Shown here: positions 22,841 through 33,875 of the stretch, one piece after another
Layout of the letters: the number at the start of each line of letters is the position of its first letter
Numbering within the stretch: the first letter of the stretch is position 1
From: Acholoe squamosa
Taxonomy: Eukaryota; Annelida; Polychaeta; Phyllodocida; Polynoidae
Direction: 5' to 3'
DNA length: 64,000 nucleotides
Assembly (NCBI GenBank): GCA_949317995.1
Contig: OX439046.1
Coordinates: 56,027,774 to 56,091,773, forward strand
Translations under genes and position numbers: made by a program
Notes under the pieces: generated by a model
What the model was told of the DNA's origin: nothing
What the model saw: the letters and a program-made list of their open reading frames with translations, nothing else
The model's database searches: none

Positions 22841-24652
22841 ATGATGGAGATGCGTGTGGCGTGCATGTGTATGCTGCTGCTGTATGGGATGGTTATGATA
22901 GAGGATTGCCACGCTCGTCTTGACGGTAAGGGGCCATTGCTGTACTTGTAGAAAATTTAATGACCAAAAATGAAACTGCATGGGTCCCCTAGAAAATGTA
23001 CCAGGAGTCCATGGGCATGGCAATCGTAAATGGGCAATAAAAAACACTGTAGTGGCTACAGGTCAACCCACTTTGGGGTTATTGGATTTGTGCTAACAGC
23101 AACTTCTACTCTTTTCCAAAATAGAAGCAATCTTGTGTAAAAAGCTTGCCCCAGTCTGACCGTGCACTTGGTAATTAAACATCATATGTGAAACGTTTGA
23201 TTTTGAAGTGACAATAATATAGGCCATTGTCAGCGGTCGTCAGACAACTTTTTTGGGCTTGTTTAGGGACCTATTTCTCCAGTTTGCACACAAATATCAG
23301 TAGAGGCCCCCCCCCCCCAGCATGATATAATGTGCAAATCAATGTAAACTCAAGCAACAAAGAAAGTTATACAGCATTGTTTAAAATGTTTCTTTCTGAC
23401 CCTCTATCATGGCCAAACATAGAATATTTAAAATGTTATTTTGACATAAGATAATGCATGTTTGTTTGTTGGGACGGTCTGGTTACATTGGTACCTGTAT
23501 TAGTCACTAGATGGTAGACCTGTGTCATAGCTGTGATATGTGGATCATGTGTATTTCCAATATGGTGACTTAGATTTCTGAAAGGTTTCAGCAGTGGGGC
23601 ATTTTTAATAAGTTACAGGTTAGGCTGTAATTAGTCTGTCCACTCTCTATGATTGGTTTATCAAATGTGATTATCAGGCCTATATGTAAGTTCATAATAG
23701 TTGGCAATCATATAATTTTTTTTAAATGCTCCGTCATTCCGGGCCTGACAATCCCTCCCCCCCTCGAGAATTTGTGGATGGCTCCTTACTGGTTCCCTTA
23801 ATTTATCATTATACTTGTATATTTAACCCTCTAAAAGCGGTAAAGGTTAAGAAATGCAATATTCTTTCATCAATTGTTCATGATACAAGTTGATTCTCCT
23901 ATCTTCATTTCTAACATTCAAACAACCATATCAATCAATACAAATTACAATGTACACACATTATGTTAATTCGATTGACACAGAGGATGAGACGGAGCCG
24001 CGCTGCCCTAAGTACCTGTGGGAGTGTGGGAGTGGGGAGTGTATAGCCAAAGGGCACAGGTGTGATGGACAGCCTGACTGCTCAGATCATTCAGATGAGG
24101 CCAACTGTCCACGTAAACCCAAGCCCCTGCCACCTGGCGAGAAGAGGTGTCCTACTAATATGTTCGAGTAAGTTTCTTTAAAAATTGAGGATTCTACATG
24201 TACTTAAAAAAAGATAGGATCAGCCAAGAACCAAAAGGAAATGCTAATTCAAAGGCTAAAACTATAGAAATTTTGAAAAGCGGTCTAGCATTTTGAGATT
24301 ATTACTGCAAGAGAAAATTAGAAATAATATGGCATTTATGTCCATTTTTTTCAGGTGCGAGAGCGGGGAGTGTATACCTGACTACCGGAAATGTGATGGC
24401 AAGAAACATTGCATAGACGGCAGCGACGAAAAGAAATGTCCTCCGATTGACCCAGCGACCGGAGCACCCAAAGTGGGGCCTAATTTTAAGTGTCCTATGA
24501 ATCTCTTCACATGCAATAACACTGAATGTATTCTACCTAGGTACAAGTGTGATGGTGAAAAGACGTGTACTGATGGGTCGGATGAGTGGGACTGTGAGCC
24601 AAAGGTGAAAGAAAACAAGAAGAAACGGGGCCAGAAGAAGACCGAGCTTTGA
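22841..24652 (+). CDS. secretory-pathway protein with three LDLa modules and KTEL C-terminus
   Basis: Three exons, 22841-22925, 23984-24167 and 24355-24652, join in matching phases (1, then 2) to 567 nt, 188 residues. Residues 1-25 are a hydrophobic signal peptide ([19 protein letters not shown]...). Three complete six-cysteine LDLa modules lie at 36-70, 84-118 and 136-170, each with the CDGxxxC..SDE calcium-binding signature; CNNTEC in the third is a possible N-glycosylation site. LDLa modules bind ligands through a calcium-stabilised acidic surface. A Lys-rich tail ends in KTEL, which is the C-terminus of human CDNF and can act as a weak KDEL-type ER-retrieval signal. There is no membrane segment. 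It may be an ER-resident or slowly secreted binding protein; the function is unknown to me. Confidence 0.8.
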
Positions 24653-25514
24653 TTTGCAAAACTAAGATAGGAAAATTTGGGATATTTTGATCTTAAAAGT
24701 AATTTTTTGACATGCCAGACTATCATGCATTTGGAGCTTTTCATCCAACATGATTCTGCTTTTAAATCAAAAGGAAGAGAACGATTCTCAAAAACAAATG
24801 ATAAAAAGTTGTAAATCCCCTCAAAAATTATTGTTCTCACTATTGTATGTATTATGGGGAAAAAACCTCGTCAGATTTTTCATGTGTTAGGGATGGACAG
24901 GTGTTAAGTGGACTAAGCCAGAACATGGGCATAGTGCATGAATGAATTTTGCTCATTTACTGTTCTATTGTTAGTGTATATGTATCACTGATGAGGTTCT
25001 TACCTTACTCATTTGTCACACAAAGCCCAAGAAGTTCTGTCCAAGTTGTCTTTTTTATGTGCGTACCCCATGTTGTTGAGATTGCTTGCATGATTAAGTA
25101 ATAATGGTACAATTATAGACCTGTAATGTACAATATATTACTTTGTATGTCCTTGGTGCAATTAACAAAATGTAGCACTAAGATGTTAGGGTTGTAGTGA
25201 GCCTTCATCAGGATTGTATACATTTAATAGGTCCCTAGAAAGGTCCATTGTATCATTATCTATTGTGAGGAACGTTGTATTAGTTCACATGTGTGAAAGA
25301 ATCTAAAATATCCCTCAAGGCTAAAGACCACTTGATCGTAATCATAATTGAAAAATGGTTTGTTTATCATTGAGAGTTTATGATCCAGTGTTGTTTATCT
25401 ATCTCAATTAGGCTATTAAAAAAACAACAACAAACATTTGATATCATTGGTTTCGTTAATTATCATCATAGGTTATCAGTGCCTCATTGTCGCTACCTTG
25501 TATCCATAGAGTAG
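24653..25514. other. 3' UTR / downstream region of the LDLa gene
   Basis: AT-rich sequence follows the stop codon, with no obvious AATAAA in this part. If the AATAAA at 26549-26554 is used, the transcript would include the 906-bp transposon at 25517-26422 in its 3' UTR. Nothing else recognisable. Confidence 0.4.
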
Positions 25515-25516
25515 TA

Positions 25517-26422
25517 CACTGCAAAAATGGTGTTTAGATCCTAAACACAATTCTAAACATATTCTTGCAACGTTTTTGTAATCATATTATTTTCCTAAAC
25601 ATGTTTAGCCAAACAATATGCTTAGCTCAAGTGTTTAGAAATGTAGGTGTTTAGGTTAAAACTTTGTGTTTAGATATCTATGAATTTTTGTGTTTAGGTG
25701 TTTATGAATTTTTGTGTTTAGATGTTTAAATGACTTGATGGAGAGTTAAGGTTCACAGACATGTATGCATTAAAAAAAGAGAGATATTTTGTTTGTTTTC
25801 TCATTTACTGGGGGGGGGGCATCAGCAGGTATTTACTTGTCAAAGTCTCTAAAGATGTCAGCCACAGCTATATATATATGTGTACATGTATTACACACTG
25901 CATCAGAATGAGAGACTTGAGAAAGTACAGCAGCTTGGCAGGAAGGGCATTGCCTTATCTATTCCAGAATAACATCAAATAGGTGTCAGGCATGGAGCTT
26001 ATTGATTATTTTATGCTAATGATGGTGGCATAAGGTGAATCTAGTCAATTTTCTATTGCCCTTTCTATTCACATGGCATTCTATGAAATGAAACCATGAT
26101 AAACATGGGATTTGGGGATATTTGTCACAACAATTGATTATAACTATGTGCAGATAGTCCATTCAAAGGTAGTGCTGCTACCTGGTGTGGATTTAACATC
26201 CAAGTATCTAAACATATTGATGTTTAAATCTAAAGACCTATTATTCAACTGTTTCAACTCTAAACATCTAAACATATTTAGCGTAAACGTTTATGTAGTT
26301 AGAATAAAAGTGTTCATTTCCTAAATGTGTAGTCGATGAGACACCTAACTGACCTATATGTTTAGGTTTTAAACATGTTTAGACCTAAACATGTTTAAAA
26401 TCTAAACACCATTTTTGCAGTG
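25517..26422. mobile_element. CACTGCAAAAATGG-ended DNA element
   Basis: The 906-bp element has inverted ends CACTGCAAAAATGGTGTTTA... and TA dinucleotides immediately outside on both sides (25515-25516, 26423-26424), consistent with a TA target duplication. Its end regions are packed with GTTTAG/CTAAAC motifs in both orientations, giving strong fold-back potential. No transposase is encoded. Confidence 0.75.
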
Positions 26423-26424
26423 TA

Positions 26425-29400
26425 GATGTTTTGTGAATGTAATGTGTGCTAGATCCAAGTTATCACTGTTTTCACATTTTAGTAATCGTGTTATTTGGTT
26501 TAAACTTGTCTTATTATTTAAACAATACATCAAAGCTTTGGAAATGGCAATAAAACTGTGTAAACCTATCCTGTTGGCTCTGTCTAGTGTTTAGCATTAT
26601 AAAGATCTACATATAGAGTTGTACACTCTCAGTCGTTGAGCGGATAGTGCAATTCCGAGATGGTAAGCACTCTGGTAATAACAAATTTGGATGGAAAAAT
26701 ACACCTGGTGCTTATTTGAGGCAGGGGCTTATAATTATAATTCCAACTATATAAATATATTTGGGATTATGTAATAAGTGAAAATGCTATGGTGTAGCCA
26801 GAGACACAGACATGTAATCAGCTTATTCTTAATCTGCATTATTTTGTAATCCCAATATTTGAAAAGAAAACAGCAAAAAGGCTACTTTTTCTAGTACATT
26901 GCCTAAGATATAATTTGACCGTTTTCCATGTCCCTAGCAACAAGGGCTCTGCTCTCTCGAATAGAGCCAAACCTGACCTCTCTGCCACAGAAAGTCAAGC
27001 ACCGCTTTCATGCAGTGCGCATTATTTGTGAAAACACGCCGGACACAGGCTATAGCCGGTAAAAAGCCTGCAGGGTTGGCAGAAACTATCTGATTGCCAG
27101 ACCAAATGTCTTGCTTTCATCCCCCAGACCTTTGGGTACATGCCAGTGTAAAAAAAAAACAAAAAAAACACAAAAACATTAACATTTTCTTGGGGCTTTT
27201 TAATATTAATGATCAAGTGAAAAATAAAAATGAAAAATAAAATGTGTATAATTATTTGTTAATGATATATCCCTATAAACAAAAATTTCCCGAGGTGCTA
27301 TTTATGTTTTGGTCCTTTGAAAATTGAACTGGGCCTGCAGAATTAAAAGTCTGCAGGACCAAATGCTCTGCATGGTGAAAAACTTTTCACAAAGACTGCA
27401 GTGTGTACAGATGGGGGGAGGGGTGCTCTAAAGCTGGGCAAAGCAAGCATTGAATTTGGCTTAAATACCGCCATGACAACATGGTATCTACGGGCATACC
27501 CTTTTCCCAGTAAAACGGGTTTAAAGGATAAAAAGAAAACGATTTCCTGCTAAGTGGGATACTCCTGACTCTACCCAGGTTAGTTCTGGGATATGCTACT
27601 AGGTGGCACGTAGGTGCTATAGTGTTAGATGGCAATGATTAAAGCTGGTATAAAAGCTAACATAGTATTTCAGAGGATTATATACCCCTTCCCAAGTCAT
27701 AGGGTGCCACTGATTATGACATGATATGGCTCATTATGTGCACACTGGTCCTAGAGTTAAGTACTAGTATCCTAGACTCTGATCTTCTGCCCTATGTATG
27801 ATGGGAATGGGACTGAAAGTAGTCCCTGTTTGTATGGGTGAAACACCAGAGGGAGTTGTGTTATGAATGGGTTGGGGACTTCACACCCTGTCTGTCACCT
27901 GTCCAGAATATGGTAGTGGTTAGACTCACAATGCAGGGTAACTGAGTTCTAGTCTCGCCTGATGTTTCATTGAGTCTAAGGCATTTTATGCACTATCTAT
28001 TTTAAATTCTTTATGTCATTTCACACAGCTTCCTTTACACCCGGGCCTTTACCTATGGAAACTTTCTATTACAATGTATGATGGTTCAGGACAAGGGGTA
28101 TGACATCTTTTGAAAGCTTTACTGGTACAAATTGTTTGCAAAAAAACGAATTTCCTGTTACATGGTGTGCAAAAATACACAGAGGATTGAACTATTGCCT
28201 ACCTGATTGTGAGTCCAAAGCTCTAACCACTACCCTATTGCGTCCAGCTAGGGATAGGTGGTGTATAAACAGCAGTCATTCAAAGCCTCAAAATAAAGAC
28301 CGATCATTTTCTAGCCAAACATAGTCAACTGTAGCAAAGAGCCACCTTCTTGACCTTTACTCAATAGGGAGTCAACTCACTCTAAGATATGGTAAATGTT
28401 TGTGATTGATGTGGTGGTACCAAGCCATCTCTTACAAATACAGTATTGATGGACTTGGATCTACTTTCTAGGCTGCTGGTTAAACCTCATTACACCTTGC
28501 TCAATGATCCTGCATCTAATTAGCCACAATAGGCTGTATCCCACAATGCATGGCAAAGAAGATCAGGGGTTACTACGAGTTAGGTAGTAACTTCTGGTGT
28601 CAGATTGACGTGACCCGGTACACAGAAGCCACCTGGTGGCAGAAATCAGAACCCATTATGATATTTCTCACCCTAAATGGACCACTTTACCTGAACATAT
28701 TTTTTTCAGATCATTTCTGATCGCTATAGATACATGGAAGATACTTATATGTCGTTTGGATCCCCATATAGGCCTCATAGTTAAGGGAAAATTAATATTT
28801 TTAAAAAAAAAATTCATAACTTTTTCATTTCAACAGTGACCCCCACCCCCATCTTTTTATATATATCCTTTTTCCATTTTGTGAGTCTTGTGGAAAAATC
28901 AGCAGTGGGTCTCGAGATATGGGACACTATATGAAAAAAATAGTTTTTACTATTCATTTCTATAATTAAGGCATTTCACACTGCCTTAATTCTTAAATTG
29001 TCATACTAGAAAAGTAAGCAGTGTGACATATAGATTTTTCTTTTGCATTTTCTTATTGTTTATACATCAAACTAATACAATCTAGAGCCAAATCCTTGCA
29101 TGGGGTCGCATTTGTCTTTACCATTTAATATCGACCATACACATGTTTTTTTTTTTTATTGTTTTTTTTTTAGTCCTCATTAAGATCTAAATGATCTTCA
29201 AGCTCTGTCTACGCATCGGGAGTCGACTGTTGAGAGGTGTCTCCCCCTAGAGGTCGCCCATCAGTCAAAACATGGTGACTAGTCTAGGCTGAAGCTGGGC
29301 TAATGATCTTCTAGACCAGTTTATTGAACAAGACTGCATTATTTTGTGATTTACATTAACTTGATGCATGTTGTATACAATAGATTCATTATCCAGACAG

Positions 29401-30639
29401 TGAGGTTCCTTTGGCTGCAAAAAGGAGGCAGACTGTCAACAAGAACAAACAATATTGATGATTATACAAAATGGGGATGAGATGAAGTTGCATTTTGAAT
29501 ATAAATCATCATGTTCTGTTTTCTAAGGGCCCCCTAAGTTTATCTGGTTATTGCTCTTTCTTGATGGAAGGGGTAATTTATAGCGGGAATAAGTGGTTGC
29601 AAAAACCTTGCACAGAGTTGAAAAAATAGATTTTTATCCCAGCTAATGCTTGCTGTGCAATGTGGACCTATAAAATATGTACGGCTAAGTCCTGAATCAG
29701 GGTGGTCTTTCTCTCAGTGCTCTTCTAGCTTTTAGTAGTTTTGCTCTGGAACCTTTGAGGTTGGTTTTTAGTTTTCTCTTGAATTGTTCTTTATTAACAA
29801 TCAGCTGCTCATTTCTTGTTAATAGGTTCCAAACGTGTACACCTCTATAGTAGGAGGTCTTACGATAGGACATGGTTTTTGGTCTTCTCATGACTGGGGA
29901 AGTCTCTTTCCCTGTCTCCTCTGGTGTTTAGCTTAGAATCTTAACACTATTACATTCCTTAAGACAATGCTGTCCTAGTTTTGGAAACATAATTAGAATT
30001 AGGATGCGTTGCAACGGAAAGTGTTTAGAATTTATGCTGGTGCTTAGGTCCTGATGAGTGTAGTTTATCATTGTGTTTAGATGTAATGTGTGGTGTCACT
30101 TTTATTCAGGGCGGGGGTTATTAGAGGTGATTTGTCTAAGAATTTCATCCTTTCATGATTTTTGTGGTAATGCAGTAACTAGGGTTGTATGTTCTCTATG
30201 TATGGCATATTATTTACTATCTTATCTCTTTTTGCTTTTAGTTTGTTTGTCTGTACTTTCTATGTTAATAACCTATTGAGTGAATATTGTCCGTCCCTAT
30301 TTTTCCTTCTCCTGATAGGGTTCATATTGACATTTGTCAAGATCCATGAAGTTATTTGCCTGTTTCATTTGTGACTTTCCTTTAAAAAATCAATAAAACT
30401 TGGTCTGCTCTATAGCATTATTTGAATGAACATAGTAGTTCATTAATGCAATGAGCAAGTCAAAAAAAATTAAAGTTGATGATTCTGTAGTTAAGGATCC
30501 ATCTCACCAATAGTTCTAAGTATATCTTGTTAATCGACAGGGTATTACCGAGGGAGATGGAACTCTATGTGAGCATACAGGTTCCCTTATCCTTGTTTAT
30601 CTATTTCTCTCTTTGCAATGTTGCCCACGTAAACTGTGC
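26425..30639. other. intergenic DNA with tRNA-like SINE relics
   Basis: No gene was recognised. AATAAA at 26549-26554 may end the LDLa transcript. Segments around 27908-27960 (+) and 28205-28250 (-) contain GGTAGTGGTTAGA-type A-box sequence beside anonymous DNA and look like tRNA-derived SINE relics. Between 28700 and 30600 there are poly-A/T runs and short open frames with no domain. Confidence 0.4.
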
Positions 30640-31030
30640 ATGAAACCAAAAACAGATCTTGAGTGGCACGAAATGCACGTGCATTGGTGTAAATTGTATG
30701 TGAAATGAATGCGATCTGGTGTATGCACATTGTATGAGAAATGTCACAAAATGCATGTGAGTTGAGGTGAAATAACATGAAATTCATGTGAAATGGTACA
30801 AAATTCAGGTGAAATGGTAGAAAATGCAGGTGAAATGGTAGAAAATGCATGTGAAATGGTAGAAAATGCATGTGAAATGTACAAAATGCATGTGGAATGT
30901 CACAAGCTGCATGTGAAATGGCAACGATGCATGTAAAATGGCACAAGATGCAGGTGAAACGGTACAAAATGCATGTGAATTGCTACAAAATGCATGTGAA
31001 ATGGTACAAAATGCATGGGAATGGCAAGAA
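30640..31030. repeat. degenerate about 20-bp tandem array (AAAATGCATGTGAAATGGTA)
   Basis: About 18 imperfect units of GAAATGGTA.AAAATGCATGT follow each other with a period near 19-20 bp. The resulting reverse-strand His/Phe/Met-rich open frames are by-products of the repeat. Confidence 0.75.
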
Positions 31031-32908
31031 CAAAGAGGCGCACAACACTAGGACATCTGCATGAGTGGAGCTCAAATCTCATCTCACTTTGGTATAGTTT
31101 TACACCAAAATCATGATGTGGTCATCTTTGCAGTTATATAATAAACAAAGTGTTACCATAGCAACTGATACCACAGGTATAGATGACGTTTTGAGCACGC
31201 CAGAGAATCATGCAAAATTACTGTCCATCTTAATTTACATAACTATGCATGGTACTATTATAATGGTGAGTGGTAATTTAGAAGGCTGTCTATCCATATG
31301 TGATGCCCTTGCCATTAGCTGTCCATTGAAAAATGGTACCTTACGTCGACCACCCTGGATTAACTTCTTTCAGATATCACATGGCCCCCAATTAACTGTA
31401 CAGCATTAACTACAATATGAATATCCTACACTTGACACCAACAATCCTGACTTATTGTGAAAATAACTTGAGGCAGGATGGTCGATTTAAGGTACCAACA
31501 TACCTAGTGTTTTTTTTTCTCACCTGGGACCATTGGGCACAGCATCAGACATAAAATATCAGGCTTGATTCTACTTGACGACAAACCGAAAATATCTTAA
31601 CATATATCTTGACATATATACATGCTAGATATATTGGGCTAATGCCCCCCCCCCTTCTAGGGGGTCTAGATGGGGGGTCCCCATGTCACTTGTCGATTTT
31701 AAGAAAAACCCATGTCACATGTCACTAAATTTGTAATTTCCTCTGTCCTTGTCACTTAGCTCCATGTCACATGTCAATTTTAAGAAAGGACCATGTCCCA
31801 TGTCATTATCTTTTTTTCTCCCCTGTCCTTGTCACTAGAGCTCTTTGTCCCTTGTCGATTTTAAGAAAAGGCCATGTCACACTGTCGATTTTAGGGGTCT
31901 AGACCCCCCTTCTATCAGCTACCATTGGACAACATAGTGCATGAGTAAAGAATCGCACCGATAGTCAAAATGTGGCATCGGGATAGTAAATCTGGCCAGC
32001 AAAACATCAGTGTTAAAATAGTACGACTTTCAAACATTACGACTGTAATATACAGTGCTATTCCTTTGGCAATTTCGCTTCGATTTGAAGGGAGCAGTCG
32101 TAGTATGTTAAGGAATAGCCTACTGAAGTAATTCCACCATGCCAATTTGTTAAACCCCACATTTACCACACAATTATCAAACTATACCTACACTTTTAAC
32201 CTTTGTCCTTTGTAATTCTACCCCTGATAATGTCCAGAATAGCCATAAGTAATTATTTATATATTCAAGGTAATTTGGCTTTATACTTCAGCATAAAAGG
32301 CAGGTCGTGCCTACAGGTAGGAATAATAAGTGACTAGGATAAAATTCTAATAATTAGCATTTATACTGATTGCTATAATGACATGATAAGGAGAGGTTAT
32401 CATTTCACAAAACCCCGCCCAAACTCAACAGTATGCTTCTTACTTGTATATGTATGCCATTTTGGTGTACGCATTGTGTACGCACTGGGGTACTTTGAGC
32501 CAGAATTTCGGGTACTTTTAGACTATTTTGGGGTGTTTGATAAGGGCATAATGATTATCTGCTGAACTCAATTGATAGCATTTCTGTATTACATGTGTTT
32601 TTTTTTATATAAAAAGGAGCATATGAATACACAATATACTTTGAAATTTTCAAATAGAAGTCCAAACATTTCTGGCTTCAACTCACCCCAATTTACTGCT
32701 AGTTGTCTAAGGGACATGGGGGGGGGGTCATTGACCTACGTATGTATACGCAAGGGGGTAGTCCCAATGCGTAGGCCTACCTGGTGCAACAGGGGGAGGG
32801 GTGGTCAAATTTAGGGCAAAAAGTGTGTACATAATTAATGGATGGTCCCTTTTCAGGCTGTTTCTTCACGCATGGCTGTCTCCCACAAGGTCATAGGCCG
32901 AGTGGGAG
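31031..32908. other. intergenic DNA with a CATGTCAC repeat patch
   Basis: At 31640-31905 there are repeated phrases CATGTCACATGTC and CGATTTTAAGAAA, bounded by GGGGTCTAGA-type sequence, probably a small decayed element. The rest is AT-rich with no recognisable gene. Confidence 0.4.
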
Positions 32909-33130
32909 CCCAGCAAATTGTCGTCATCTGTCGCCATGATTGGTCATCAATGGTGACTCCTTTTTGAGTGATAACTCATTCCGTCATCTTTTGCCACTGT
33001 GTGTTAGACTCACGTGGCATAGCAATTGCTATTCCTGGTGATCTTGTGCTATAACGACGTCGTGTTCCATCTAGCGACATGTGTGAGCCACTTCACACAG
33101 GTTGACAAGGACTCACGACAATTTGCTGGG
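32909..33130. mobile_element. CCCAGCAAATTG MITE, copy 1
   Basis: The 222-bp element has inverted ends CCCAGCAAATTGTCGT and ACGACAATTTGCTGGG. It is nearly identical to sequence at 63812-64000. Flanking dinucleotides are AG on both sides here, whereas the second copy is preceded by TA, so target preference is unsettled. It lies about 650 bp upstream of the receptor gene's first coding exon. Confidence 0.75.
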
Positions 33131-33784
33131 AGCCAGCCTGACCTTTAAAAGTGAAGAAACAGTCCAAAATGACAAATATGAGTTTGTATTTATTTCATGT
33201 TCTCTTGGTAAAAAAAACACACCTCAAAAACCAATATTTGCCGAGGACTTTGAGGCTATTTTAATGACGTCACAGTGGAGAATGAGATTCAGTTTTTCCA
33301 CACCCTGATGGAGAATGGGACTTCCAACCAATTCTATGGTAAGGCTCTTTCTCAACACGAAATGATGGATATTGCCATAAACCTTATATTGATTGAACTT
33401 GATTGAGTGAGCATTCAAAATGGTCACTTAAGAGAATGCTTACTGTTTTTCATGCTAATTAAAAAGATTCTCGAACAAGACGGAAATAAAAATCAAACAT
33501 ATGCCAAATTACAAAGATTCAATGAAATCTCCTGAAGAGTCATCTCATGGGACAAATTAAATATTACATGTCTACTGTCCGTTCAGAATGGGATTATCCT
33601 TCCTGGCTGTCTGCTATAGGCTACAAGGAAGACAGGTAGCGCCACGAGTGGCATTCTGCACACCTAAACTAATAGGCCAAGAGCTATAGTGACTAGCATC
33701 AGAAGGTGTCCAGTCCTTTACAGGTACACACACAGGTACTACATGATGAGGGACAGAGAAGGAGGAGGAGGAGGAGGAGGCGGG

Positions 33785-33875
33785 ATGAGGCCCTGTGCTT
33801 GTAGTGGTACTGTCTGTGTACTACTCTATATGCTGCTTGTATGTACCAACCTTACTGCTGTATATGCTGCACCAG
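33785..33875 (+). CDS. receptor exon 1: signal peptide
   Basis: ATG at 33785 encodes 30 residues with a hydrophobic core (VCVLLYMLLVCTNLTAVYA, then AP) and ends G|GTATGT in phase 1. The next compatible exon, at 50520, begins AG ACC, completing a Glu codon. A further in-frame ATG at 33743 would add a Gly-rich stretch in front of the signal peptide; I prefer 33785 because the hydrophobic core then sits at the usual distance from the start. Confidence 0.6.
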
